The notes beneath the pieces are model-generated. The model saw only the letters and a program-made list of their open reading frames with translations. It made no database searches and was not told where the DNA came from. This document shows, in pieces, positions 46,001-54,066 of a stretch of DNA of 64,000 nt. The DNA lies in the NCBI GenBank assembly GCA_001657315.1, contig LYSV01000001.1, positions 62,001 through 126,000 on the forward strand, given 5' to 3'. How positions within the stretch are numbered: the first letter of the stretch is position 1; each line of letters starts with the position of its first letter. The translations under genes and the position numbers were made by a program. The stretch is from Flammeovirgaceae bacterium BBD 1991-12. Lineage in GTDB: Bacteria > Bacteroidota > Bacteroidia > Cytophagales > Cyclobacteriaceae.

Positions 46001-46488
46001 GTAACCGTACCGGTTGCAGTACCTTTGATGAGAACGGAAACACCGGGCAGAGGCTGGCCATTTTCATCCACTATTTTGCCGGAAATGTCACGCTCAATGA
46101 TAATTTCCAAAGGCCCTGACGACCTGTTCTTTTTCCTTACCCAGATAACACTATTTACCTGCCGGAAATGCAGGGAGCCGCTGCGGGCAATATCCGTAAG
46201 CACTTTGGATACCAACTGTTTCCCCTGAAGGTGAACACGAAGGTCTTTTTCAATATGCTCAAACTCATAGGAGAAGGAAAAACCCGTCTGCTGCTCTATG
46301 GTTTGAAAAGCTTCAGTGACGGTCAGGTCCAGTGTCGGTGTGTTGATATATACCTCCGTAACACTCTTGTGCCTTTGCGCCTCAGAATTCCCCGCCAGCA
46401 GCGTGTTAAAAAGGACAGCATGTGCTATAAGTGCATAAATTGAATACCTTGATAGCATCAGTACTAATTTCAGTAGCTTTATTTTCAT
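43054..46488 (-). CDS. susC: SusC/RagA-family TonB-dependent receptor with STN signalling domain
   Basis: 1144 residues. Signal peptide ending near GNSEAQ. Residues about 50-125 are an STN domain (LTVTEAFQTIEQQTGFSFSYEF), the module that talks to FecR-type anti-sigma factors. Residues 133-220 form a carboxypeptidase-D-like domain (ISGKIVDENGQPLPGVSVLI). The plug follows with LQEIPVPGLDQALQGRAAGVQV and RIRGTSSIFSGQEPLYIVDG. The rest is a 22-strand barrel ending STSFVFGLNAKF. It imports oligosaccharides using TonB energy. The STN domain, together with the fecR and ECF genes upstream, suggests substrate-dependent self-activation. Confidence 0.96.
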   Translation of the reverse strand: MKIKLLKLVLMLSRYSIYALIAHAVLFNTLLAGNSEAQRHKSVTEVYINTPTLDLTVTEAFQTIEQQTGFSFSYEFEHIEKDLRVHLQGKQLVSKVLTDIARSGSLHFRQVNSVIWVRKKNRSSGPLEIIIERDISGKIVDENGQPLPGVSVLIKGTATGTVTDIDGNFRLSVPDEAEILLFSFVGYQTQEIAIGNQSVVNIQMIPDITTLSDIVVIGYGTQIKRELTSFISSVKAKELQEIPVPGLDQALQGRAAGVQVTKNTGSPGGGVSIRIRGTSSIFSGQEPLYIVDGIPINTVPTGQTDLFGQTAGDGNGQAGNEVVNPIADLSMDDIESIEILKDAASANIYGARAANGVVIITTKRGTIGKPQFSFNGYTGFAYLADDRRYKLLEAGQFTALTNEGRIRNGLPPIYTEAPATSTDWQDEIFRTAPIHNGTLGVTGGTENVLYSVNTGFFRQEGIMLNSEYERFSFRANLDFDASENFKVGTRLFFSRSLSDRLRNNGNASGGDAFNNNNLYGPSLLASALRANPAFPVFDENGGFQQDTLNLVNNPVALALTQNLETRTNRLLGNVFAEWQIIDNLKFRTSFGIDLRDQFDEYFYPPTPGIARGGSLFNGSLNDRVWLTENYFTYDVSLGGDHRFGALAGFSYQEFKSRGFAVQVDELSKDKAAPTFGLYQGHGNQGFQDFAIASYYARTNYAFKSKYLFTASVRFDGSSRFGRNNRYGTFPSASVGWILSDEGFFDNIGFIDFMKLRAGFGITGNDQVGAFENRGTGSAENAYLDLSGLKPDNIDNRDFSWETTEQLDVGLDFTLLGDKLEITADYYIKTTDDLLYPIELPWSAGFSTRTGNFGKIENRGFELGLNLADVRFGDLSWSSNFNISFNRNEVIELANGGEDINFGGRTTLIREGEPISFQAIVIDGINPETGDWLPRNITDEDANGDGIIDDNEEAIDVEDLVIVGSPLPDHFGGFTNTFRYRNFDLNIFFQWSYGNEIVNTTRSFVESVSVGTSSGLTTNNMRQEAFAKRWRGPGDTNAEFRGIDFNNEYRAVRGLPIDQYIEDASYLRLKALSLGYNLPASWLNKLGLTSLRIYSTANNLLTFTDYTGYDPEVNHNNTGASVTVGYDNGTYPQSTSFVFGLNAKF

Positions 46489-46583
46489 ACTTTTGCAATG
46501 GTTTATTGATCATTTCATTAAACTGATGTCTGACAGCCTGCTTATTCCCCAATAATTTCGGCTTTCAGACATGGATCTCAACG

Positions 46584-46601
46584 GGCCGGCCCCGGCCGGC
46601 C
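46584..46601. promoter_or_regulatory. GC-only inverted repeat in the fecR-susC gap
   Basis: Arms GGCCGGCC (46584-46591) and GGCCGGCC (46594-46601), self-complementary, separated by CC. It lies in the leader of susC on the minus strand, 95 bp before the start codon, in an otherwise AT-rich gap. No T tract follows, so a leader structure, transcript boundary or protein site is possible. Confidence 0.6.
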
Positions 46602-46629
46602 TGTTATGAGGAATCATAGTACATTAAAT

Positions 46630-47649
46630 TCATAATTCTGTTTTTTTAAATTTTAGGCTGACCACCTGATCTTCGATGGTATAAGAGAATCCCTCTGTAA
46701 AGGACAGCTGATCCAGTACCTGGATCAGGCTTTTATTGTCAAATGCTCCGGAGTACTTCCAATCATATGCCGGTTCCCCTGCCATATCGATCTGAATGCC
46801 AAACCACCTTTCAAGTCGTGTGGTGACTTCGTCAATACCGGCACTACTGAAATCCAGTATACCTTCTTTCCAAAGGGCTGCAGTTAGTACATCAGCCACT
46901 TGCTTCGTGGCCGACCTGTCATGCTCCCGATAGGTTAGCTCCTCTCCGGGTTTCATCGTCCACATTTTTTCATCATTGGAAAAGCTCACCTTTCCTGTCA
47001 GTAAGGAAAGCTTCACCTGACCCTGCGGGTCGAAAGTGCTCAGGTTGAAAGAAGTACCCAGTACACGTGTAGAAGTGTTACCGGCCTTCACAACAAAAGG
47101 CTGACGGCTGTTTTCCATCACATCAAAAAAGGCCTCACCCTGTATATCCACTATTCTCATGCTGTCGGCAAAGGTTTCCGGATAGCGCAGTACACTTTCA
47201 GAGTTTAACCATACCCGGGTGCCATCCGGCAAACGGTGCTGTGATTTTCTGCCGGCTGGATTTTCCTTGGTGATAATTTTTACCGCAGCCGGCGCTGAAG
47301 GAATATATTCTCTGGTTACGAATTGCCAGACCAACACGGAGACAACTGCAATTAACGCAATGGCTGCAGCCATCCTGTAAAATGCCGGGAAGGAACGTGT
47401 AGGTGATGCTACCACATTTTCCCTGAGTATTACTTCAAGTACATCATCCTGCAGGTGATCAGGAGGTTCACTGGATCTGAATTTGAGACTGAGTATGATC
47501 TCTCTTGCCCTAAAAAATTCTTCCTTTCTCTCGGGGTTGCTTTTCAGCCAGTTGTTCCAGAAGTTATTGGAATCCGTGTCTGGATCCTTTACCCAATTGA
47601 TAAATTCCGGATGGGTAAGAAGACTTTTGTAGCTATGTCGGGATTTCAT
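46630..47649 (-). CDS. fecR: FecR-family anti-sigma factor
   Basis: 339 residues. A cytoplasmic N-terminus of about 90 residues (HPEFINWVKDPD, then SNPERKEEFFRAREI), one membrane segment near 92-112 (MAAAIALIAVVSVLVWQF), then the periplasmic FecR domain with the hallmark HRLPDGTRVWLNSESVLRYP and VDIQGEAFFDV, and a C-terminal DUF4974 domain (ALWKEGILDFSSAGIDEV, then YSGAFDNKSLIQVLDQLS). It would hold the ECF sigma factor inactive until SusC signals. It is 89 bp from the sigma gene and 141 bp before susC. Confidence 0.94.
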   Translation of the reverse strand: MKSRHSYKSLLTHPEFINWVKDPDTDSNNFWNNWLKSNPERKEEFFRAREIILSLKFRSSEPPDHLQDDVLEVILRENVVASPTRSFPAFYRMAAAIALIAVVSVLVWQFVTREYIPSAPAAVKIITKENPAGRKSQHRLPDGTRVWLNSESVLRYPETFADSMRIVDIQGEAFFDVMENSRQPFVVKAGNTSTRVLGTSFNLSTFDPQGQVKLSLLTGKVSFSNDEKMWTMKPGEELTYREHDRSATKQVADVLTAALWKEGILDFSSAGIDEVTTRLERWFGIQIDMAGEPAYDWKYSGAFDNKSLIQVLDQLSFTEGFSYTIEDQVVSLKFKKTEL

Positions 47650-47738
47650 TTTAAGAGACTTATAACCACTGAAACAGGGATACTCTTAAAACGACATCAG
47701 TCTTTTTGAATTTTTTTAGAAAATAACGACCCCTTCCT

Positions 47739-48389
47739 TCAGAAAACGAATGCGGAGCGATCAAATAATATCAGGCACAGCAAAAGAGGTGGCACAATCT
47801 CTTTGAGTTTTGACAATGATCGATAGATGAGGTTCCTTACAGATCTTACATGGGTGAAGTTCATTAACTCCTGTATCTCCTGATATCCCATGCCTTCATA
47901 GAAGAAATAATAGATGGCTTCCCGCTGCCTCACCGTGAGCTCCGCAATGGCATTGTTGAGCTCGGTAAAAACCTCCTGTTCCAGTTGTCTTTCGATCATT
48001 TTATACTCAGCGGAAAACTCGAACCGGAAATCATGTCCCTTTAGTGGGATCCTTTTATCTTCCCATTTCTTTAATGCTGCAACCAGTCTGCGCCGAACGG
48101 ATCGGTAGAGATAAAATTTAATGTTGTCCGTTTTACCCAGTGATTTCCTTTTTTTCCTGAGGTCGATGAACAGATCCTGGATAACATCCTTAATAAGCTC
48201 CTCATTTTGCGTGAACTGACTGGCATATTTATACAACTCCCTGAAATAGGTTTCATAGATATGAATAAAGGCAGATTCACTGCCCTTTCTGAACTCATTC
48301 CAAAGCTCAGCGTCACTTTCGCCACTTTTATAAAGTCTTTTAAAGCCTGGCCAGGCAGCATCACCTGTCTTCGATACTTCTGCCTCCAT
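47739..48389 (-). CDS. ECF-subfamily RNA polymerase sigma-70 factor
   Basis: 216 residues. Sigma region 2 at about 35-105 (DAELWNEFRKGSESAFIHIYE, then IKDVIQDLFIDLRKK), sigma region 4 at about 145-200 (LTVRQREAIYYFFYEGMGYQEI). The last 16 residues are unusually hydrophobic (PPLLLCLILFDRSAFVF), as in a subset of Bacteroidota sigma factors. It heads the SusC/SusD locus and would direct its transcription when released by FecR. Confidence 0.93.
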   Translation of the reverse strand: MEAEVSKTGDAAWPGFKRLYKSGESDAELWNEFRKGSESAFIHIYETYFRELYKYASQFTQNEELIKDVIQDLFIDLRKKRKSLGKTDNIKFYLYRSVRRRLVAALKKWEDKRIPLKGHDFRFEFSAEYKMIERQLEQEVFTELNNAIAELTVRQREAIYYFFYEGMGYQEIQELMNFTHVRSVRNLIYRSLSKLKEIVPPLLLCLILFDRSAFVF

Positions 48390-48670
48390 GTATACCCGAT
48401 AATGAATTGTATCTTAGTAAGATATGTAAAATTATATGGACTGCAAAGGTTTGCGATTTCTAACCTTCGCAAACGATTGGATAGTGTAATTGAATCTTGC
48501 CAGATTTACATTCTGTATGTAATCGGCTCATTATTTGGGATTTACATCAGTCCGGCCACTCAGTACCAAAGAATTAAAATACCATCATTCTGAATTTCAC
48601 TGGTTCTTTTTGCCGGATCATTTTTTTAATATATATTACTATAATTTGTACTTTGGAGTTGTAAGTGACT

Positions 48671-50620
48671 ATGGTGGGGATCGAAAATCTAAAGCTGAAA
48701 CTAAAACTCAACGGTTCATTTTTGGTAGTTTTCGTTTCCTTTATGGTAGTGGGGGTAATCATATATTCCGCCATTATTGAGGTTCGTGCGCTCAACTCCA
48801 TCATGACTAAGGAAAGTCAGGCGCTCTCCTATATTCATCAAACCCGTCAGAATAATCTTTCCATGCGCTTAAGGTCTACGAGGCTTTTCGCCTCGCAGTC
48901 AAGGAAAAGACTGGAAAGCAGCCGTGAGGATTTCATGGATGATGCCAATGAGATAAACGCTGATCTCTCTGTCATGGACAGCATATACGCTCTCCTGGTC
49001 ACGGACGAGCCAGACACGCTCAACACCTTGATCAAGAACAACAGAGACAGCATTCTATGGATCATTTCCAATGCTATGATGGTAAAATTTAACGAAGGTG
49101 CAGAGTGCCAATACCAGTTTCTGGATAAATCCGAGCAACTTAACAGCTACATACAGCAGGACTCACTGGAAGCCAGCACTATGGTCAACTACCTGCGGGA
49201 GCTGGATGAAATAGAAGATTCATGCCTCGACTATCGCGCACTGGTCAACCGTAGTTATGCAAAGATCAATGCAAAGGTAAAGGCCATGCGTGACGCCCTG
49301 GAAAATTCCATTGCTCATCGCCAGGCTAACATTCAAAGGATCATCAACCGCACATTGGTGGTAGTGCTGGTAGCGGTAGGGCTTGCTCTGCTGCTTATCC
49401 TGCTGGTGTCTTCATTCCTGAACAGGATGATCGTACCGCCGGTAAAAAAAGTGGCCGCATTCCTCACTGAATTTGCGGATGGCAAATTTCCCGACATCAA
49501 ACTAAGGGAAAGTGAGGATGAGATCGGACACATGGGCCGGGAGATCAACAAACTCAGAGATAATCTTCAGGAATCCACCAACTTTGCCAAATCCATGGGA
49601 AGCGGCAACTTCGATTTAGAATTTGAAGCCAGGGATGCTCTGGGACAGAGCCTGCTGGACATGCACACCAGCCTGAAGGAGTCATATGAACAGGAAGAAG
49701 AAAGAAAATTCATTTCGGAAGGAATGACACAGCTTAATGCTGTTCTAAGGCACCAAACCAGTACGCTGGAAGAATTTGGTGATAACCTCCTCTACTGTAT
49801 CATCAAGTATCTGGGTATACAGGTAGGTGCATTTTATGTGGTAGAGCGCAGGGATGACGACGTTGTTCTCGAAATGGAATCATGTTACGCATATGATAGG
49901 AAGAAATTCATTAAATCCACAGTCATGCCGGGAGAAGGTGTGGTAGGACAGGCTTATACCGAGGGAGCTCCCATTTACCTGATCGAAGTACCGGATTCCT
50001 ACATCCGGATACGGTCCGGCCTTGGTGATACTGCACCGTCTTGTATCTATGTGACTCCCCTGGTCCACAATGATGAGACTGTAGGGGTCCTGGAGTTTGC
50101 TTCCCTTAAGGAGCTGGCAAAACAGGACATAGAGTTTCTGGAGCAGGCCACCGAGGTAATCGCTTCGGACCTGTCCGCCCAAAAGATCAACAGTGAGACA
50201 AAAAGGCTGCTGGAAGAATCCCAGAAGAGAACGGAAGAAATGCACTCGCATGAAGAGGAACTGCGCCAGAATATGGAAGAACTGCAGGCCACCCAGGAGG
50301 CCATGACGCGCAATGAAGCACAGACAGAAGCCATACTGGAAAAAATACAGGAAGCCATCATTACCATTGACTCAGGGGGAATGATCAATATGGTAAACAA
50401 TGCTACCTGCCGGATGTTTGGGTACAGCCGGGAAGCGCTTGAAGGTATGGACGCCGGCATACTCCTGCCCGAGGATTATACACATACCAAAGGTGAGGAG
50501 ACAGAGTTTATGGGCAGAAGGAAAAGCGGCGTATCATTCCCTGTCATCCTGAGAGTAGAAGAAGCCATGATGGGATCGGAACAAATACTCATTGCCGTTA
50601 TTCGGGAACCTAACTCATAG
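48671..50620 (+). CDS. Membrane receptor with HAMP, GAF and PAS domains and no output domain
   Basis: 649 residues from ATG at 48671; a GTG two codons upstream is possible. Transmembrane helices near 13-36 and 230-252 flank a helical extracytoplasmic domain of about 190 residues rich in short acidic helices. HAMP follows (NRMIVPPVKKVAAFLTEFADG), then a second HAMP-like linker, then GAF (about 385-500, AFYVVERRDDDVVLEMES, then VMPGEGVVGQAYTEGAPIYL), a coiled coil (SHEEELRQNMEELQATQEAM) and a terminal PAS (AILEKIQEAIITIDSGGMI, then FGYSREALEGMD) that ends the protein. No histidine kinase, cyclase or methyl-accepting region is present, so output must occur through a partner. Confidence 0.88.
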   Translation: MVGIENLKLKLKLNGSFLVVFVSFMVVGVIIYSAIIEVRALNSIMTKESQALSYIHQTRQNNLSMRLRSTRLFASQSRKRLESSREDFMDDANEINADLSVMDSIYALLVTDEPDTLNTLIKNNRDSILWIISNAMMVKFNEGAECQYQFLDKSEQLNSYIQQDSLEASTMVNYLRELDEIEDSCLDYRALVNRSYAKINAKVKAMRDALENSIAHRQANIQRIINRTLVVVLVAVGLALLLILLVSSFLNRMIVPPVKKVAAFLTEFADGKFPDIKLRESEDEIGHMGREINKLRDNLQESTNFAKSMGSGNFDLEFEARDALGQSLLDMHTSLKESYEQEEERKFISEGMTQLNAVLRHQTSTLEEFGDNLLYCIIKYLGIQVGAFYVVERRDDDVVLEMESCYAYDRKKFIKSTVMPGEGVVGQAYTEGAPIYLIEVPDSYIRIRSGLGDTAPSCIYVTPLVHNDETVGVLEFASLKELAKQDIEFLEQATEVIASDLSAQKINSETKRLLEESQKRTEEMHSHEEELRQNMEELQATQEAMTRNEAQTEAILEKIQEAIITIDSGGMINMVNNATCRMFGYSREALEGMDAGILLPEDYTHTKGEETEFMGRRKSGVSFPVILRVEEAMMGSEQILIAVIREPNS

Positions 50621-50736
50621 CAGGACTTTCCGGTTTATTGTCATAACCAGCATCTCAATTTTGCCGAAAGCAATTACTCCTCTTCCTACCTGCACAACGG
50701 TTTGAATCAAACCTGCGATTCCCTACTTTTACCTCC

Positions 50737-51783
50737 ATGGCCATCATCAGCAAAAAGAAAAAAGCTATTTCCATCAAAGAGCCCCTGCGTAACTATTTGA
50801 TTGACAATGGCAGGGAAACCAACCTCCCCATCAGTTACGGAGACCTGCTGAGATATAACAACTCCATCCCGCTGATCGACAAGAACAATAAGGATACACT
50901 GTGGGAGTCAGTCTTCTATCCGCAGGGGGACATGCAGGAGATCTATCATAACCTCAAAAAGATATATGCCATCCTGAAGGCCGATGGTGACCTTTCCGTC
51001 ATGGATCACCTTTTTGTGGATCGTATCGACTTGTGTGTATACGGCAATACTCAACCCTTCCGGGTACGTATTGTCAACAAGATCAACGACAATGCCGACT
51101 ATTTCTATATCAAAAATGCAGATGCTTCAAGGGTATACGGATTGGAGCTGGAACACTGGCTGTCACCTAACCGCATCAGCTATATAACTCATGAATCCAC
51201 ACTTATTGAAGAGCACATTTTAGGTATACCCGGAGATCAGTTCATTAAGTTTCACCTTAATGACAAGAGCCTGAACCGCATACGGCTGTCCAAGGAATTC
51301 GTAAAATTCAACGAGCGGTGTTTTGTGCGTCTGCTGGGCGATATGCATGCCAATAACTTTGTAGTGGATATCACCCCCGATTTTGAGGATGTGAACTACC
51401 GTATTCGCGCTATTGATTTCGACCAGCAGTCCTACGAAGGGCGTAAGTCAATTTATCTGCCGCAGTACTTTAAGGAAAATAACCGGTTGATCGATATAGG
51501 CCTGCAATGTCTGACCCCGCCCACGGTAAAACAATACCAGAAGGAAGAAAGGTCACTGATCGCACGACGTTTCAAGGCTTCAGGCAATGTGATCAATCAA
51601 CTGCTCAATGCCATGGCCGGAGAAGTACTTTCCAGCACGGAAAATGTCCATAACCTGAGAACGGAGCTGGCTTACCATTATAAGGACAATGAATTTCTGC
51701 TGTGCAACTCCATGGGTGAGCTGGTACGACACAGCCTGGAAAAGGTGCTTAACGGCGATCATCACTATCAATTTCCCAAGTGA
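50737..51783 (+). CDS. Conserved protein with a protein-kinase/APH-like fold, unassigned
   Basis: 348 residues. Not recognised as a named protein. The central part carries a kinase-like catalytic signature: RLLGDMHANNFVVDI, matching the Brenner-type H/G-D-x-x-x-x-N loop of aminoglycoside phosphotransferases, followed 20 residues later by IRAIDFDQQSYEG, matching the metal-binding D-F-D motif. The N-terminal half has strands around FRVRIVNKINDNADYFYIKNAD that could form the nucleotide lobe, although no clear glycine-rich loop is seen. The ATG at 50737 begins MAIISKKKKA. It may phosphorylate a small molecule or protein; substrate unknown. It follows the receptor gene on the same strand by 116 bp. 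Confidence 0.6.
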   Translation: MAIISKKKKAISIKEPLRNYLIDNGRETNLPISYGDLLRYNNSIPLIDKNNKDTLWESVFYPQGDMQEIYHNLKKIYAILKADGDLSVMDHLFVDRIDLCVYGNTQPFRVRIVNKINDNADYFYIKNADASRVYGLELEHWLSPNRISYITHESTLIEEHILGIPGDQFIKFHLNDKSLNRIRLSKEFVKFNERCFVRLLGDMHANNFVVDITPDFEDVNYRIRAIDFDQQSYEGRKSIYLPQYFKENNRLIDIGLQCLTPPTVKQYQKEERSLIARRFKASGNVINQLLNAMAGEVLSSTENVHNLRTELAYHYKDNEFLLCNSMGELVRHSLEKVLNGDHHYQFPK

Positions 51784-51880
51784 TCGTCCTGAGTAGTGAG
51801 TCTTGAGCATTCAGCAGGCCTTCCCGCACTTTGTTTCGGCAGGCAAGCCAGCCAGCAAAGAAGAGGGCATCCAGACTCTA

Positions 51881-51917
51881 TGCTCCATGCTCCATGCTCC
51901 ATGCTCCATGCTCCATA
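51881..51917. repeat. Five tandem copies of the heptamer TGCTCCA
   Basis: TGCTCCA repeats five times without error from 51881 to 51915, then TA, and is followed by GTACCCA repeated twice and CCAGCTACTAGC-type degenerate words. It sits in the gap between the kinase-fold gene and the convergent PNPOx-like gene. No coding frame of interest crosses it. Confidence 0.9.
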
Positions 51918-51945
51918 CCAGTACCCAGTACCCAGTCACCAGCTA

Positions 51946-52611
51946 CTAGCTACCAGCATCCCGGACCGACGGTGCCAGTTCAACACCCTCTTTCAGCAGT
52001 TCATCCGACACCGGCGGCAGCTTCCGAACTTCCAAAGGCAGCACTCCGGCCCAGATATCCAGGGCATAGTCTTCCTTCTCATCCCTGGGGCCTCCTGTAC
52101 GTATTTTGGCAGATGCCTGCTCTATTTCTATCTCCAGTACCGTGGTGGCCTTCAGTTCTTTGGCGTTAGGGAGACGCGATTCATTCCACCGCCCCTTCAG
52201 CACACTTTCTGAAATGATGTAAAGGGCATTTTCCTTGCCCGCATCCGGCACCTTTCTGGCATGGCCAAACACCACCACCGAGCGATAGTTCATGGAATGA
52301 TGGAATGCTGAACGTGCCAGCACAATACCGTCCACATGAGTAACAGCCAGTGACATGGCGACACCCTTATCCAGATGTTTTATCAAACGGCTCGTATTTG
52401 CACCATGGATGTATAGTTTATCATCTTCTCTTCCGTACAACGTAGGAATAATGAAAGGTTGATCATCCATAACAAAGCTGATGTGACAAAGGTATCCGGC
52501 ATCCAGAATAGCATAGACCGTTTCCTTGTCGTAATGCCCCCGGTCAGGTACGCGTTTCACCTTGTTCCGTGTATCAACAGTATAGCCGTTCGTGGTTCCT
52601 GCCTGTTCCAT
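51946..52611 (-). CDS. Pyridoxamine 5'-phosphate oxidase-like flavoprotein
   Basis: 221 residues of the Pyridox_oxase_2/NimA-like split-barrel family: RVPDRGHYDKETVYAILDAG, YLCHISFVMDDQPFIIPTLYG, LYIHGANTSRLIKHLDKG, VDGIVLARSAFHHSMNYRSVVVFG and ALYIISESVLKGRWNESRLP. It probably binds FMN; the substrate is not known. In many bacteria such genes are divergent from a MocR regulator. Here a MocR gene lies in the divergent direction, but about 1.8 kb away, with cas6 and a toxin-antitoxin remnant in between. Confidence 0.9.
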   Translation of the reverse strand: MEQAGTTNGYTVDTRNKVKRVPDRGHYDKETVYAILDAGYLCHISFVMDDQPFIIPTLYGREDDKLYIHGANTSRLIKHLDKGVAMSLAVTHVDGIVLARSAFHHSMNYRSVVVFGHARKVPDAGKENALYIISESVLKGRWNESRLPNAKELKATTVLEIEIEQASAKIRTGGPRDEKEDYALDIWAGVLPLEVRKLPPVSDELLKEGVELAPSVRDAGS

Positions 52612-52773
52612 ATTTACTTTAATTGAAGAAAATCCATGATCAAATATAGGATCAAACCGGATTATTCTTAGGTGCCATTTTTTAATAATTAAATGGTCCG
52701 GTTAATACAAATGGTCCCATGGCTGAGTATTGAAAGTACTTCGGACAACCGGCTGTTTCAGTAAAAGGCAGGG

Positions 52774-53565
52774 CTAGTCCATTATTTTCACCCACCCGCA
52801 GCCGGAGCTATTCTTCTCCCCCAGCCCAATCTCCCACACAAGTTTGTGCACTTCAATGGGTGCGTTCATAGTACAGTCAAACATACTTCCCTTGATGTCC
52901 GTTTGCTGTGGTGTGAAGGGCTTGATACGTATTTTTTTTCGTTTAAAATCCGTTTGAGGCAGTATTTTGATGTCTGTGGATGCTTTTTCCGGTTCTATAT
53001 GGGCCAGCTCCTGTCCGGCAGTTTTGTATTTTCTCTGCAAATTTTCGGTAAGGCGTGTCACAAATCCGGCATCATCGGGATACAGGTATCGTCCGTATTT
53101 TTCCTCTCCCTGCGGTGGGCGCGTGATCATACACAAGGATTGCAACCGATAATCCATGGTTTCATGAAAGTCTGGCTCAGACAGGAACTCCATATCCGTA
53201 ACTACAAAGTCCACCCGGTTGATACGATCGCCCAGGGCTGCTGAAGCATCCTTAAAAATCTTTTTGATCAGCGGCGCCGCAGTATCGGGCAGCACACATC
53301 CAAACTCCAGCGTAACTATATCTCCCTGAAGCTCAAAAACTCCTCTTTCCTGATGGAGTCGGTAGGGTCTGAAGTCAATGGGGCTGAAATTGAACAACCT
53401 GAACCTACGGTGTCCATCCTGGTAGTCCTTCCCCTGCAGAAAATCTGCAAATTTCTTTTCGTCATCGCCCATGCACCTGTAAATCCAGCTACTCAGGTAA
53501 TACTGATAGTCTGCAGGCAGAAAACGATCCCTACCGGTGATCGTCATAATTATTTTGACTCGCAT
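52774..53565 (-). CDS. cas6: Lone CRISPR endoribonuclease Cas6
   Basis: 263 residues. Cas6 double-ferredoxin protein: N-terminal VKIIMTITGRDRFLPADYQYYLSSWIY, RFRLFNFSPIDFRPYR, and the C-terminal glycine-rich loop GLGEKNSSGCGWVKIMD typical of the family. Cas6 cuts pre-crRNA within the CRISPR repeat. No CRISPR array and no other cas gene is present in this window, so it would have to act on arrays encoded elsewhere or on another RNA. The gene has no neighbour on its strand within 155 bp. Frame intact, no sign of decay. Confidence 0.9.
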   Translation of the reverse strand: MRVKIIMTITGRDRFLPADYQYYLSSWIYRCMGDDEKKFADFLQGKDYQDGHRRFRLFNFSPIDFRPYRLHQERGVFELQGDIVTLEFGCVLPDTAAPLIKKIFKDASAALGDRINRVDFVVTDMEFLSEPDFHETMDYRLQSLCMITRPPQGEEKYGRYLYPDDAGFVTRLTENLQRKYKTAGQELAHIEPEKASTDIKILPQTDFKRKKIRIKPFTPQQTDIKGSMFDCTMNAPIEVHKLVWEIGLGEKNSSGCGWVKIMD

Positions 53566-53720
53566 TAGGAAAAAGTTAGCCCTTTCTTCAGGTTTCTAAG
53601 AAGATATTAAAAAACAATCGTCCGGTGAATTTATTTTTTCCGAACGGACTGCTTTCCTTTCCGAAGAAGAAAGAATTTAGCAAACCTGGAGTCAAACGTG
53701 GTTTCAGACTTAAATAGTGA

Positions 53721-54064
53721 TCACTGAATAATCAGAAGATCACTTTTCGAAAAAATAAATGATTGAATAGTTTCCAGGTTGTTCTCAATCAATCGTATAA
53801 CCTCAGCATTCCGCAGTTTCCTGGCGTTATCCAGATCACCTTTAGTGGTGCACCATTTAAAGTAACCCGATAATAGAAATCCTTGTTTTTTGTCAGAATG
53901 ATATACTCCTCCTTTTTTTGGAATTTCCCATAATTTGGAATCGGAAGCATGAGTCAGGTTCAGATCAGAAACATGAAATGAGGCAGGAAATTTTCTAAAA
54001 GAATGCTTCTAAGCCGGACTGATAAGTTATTATCAATTAAGATCTTTCCCGGCCCGTCATCCAT
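53721..54064 (-). pseudogene. DUF5615-like PIN-family toxin, broken by several frameshifts
   Basis: Reading the minus strand from ATG at 54064 gives KILIDNNLSVRLRSILLENF, the DUF5615 N-terminus, which soon hits a stop. A shifted frame continues FPASFHVSDLNLTHASDSKLW. A third frame gives IILTKNKDFYYRVTLNGAP then LKVIWITPGN, and a return to the second frame gives NARKLRNAEVIRLIENNLET with a stop at 53721. Together the four pieces cover the whole family (about 115 residues) in order, so the gene was once complete. It starts 2 bp after the DUF433 antitoxin stop, the usual arrangement of this toxin-antitoxin pair. Confidence 0.8.
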
Positions 54065-54066
54065 TG

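Noticed and set aside
51881-51917. CRISPR-like repeat near cas6
   Set aside because: A 7-bp contiguous tandem repeat without spacers.
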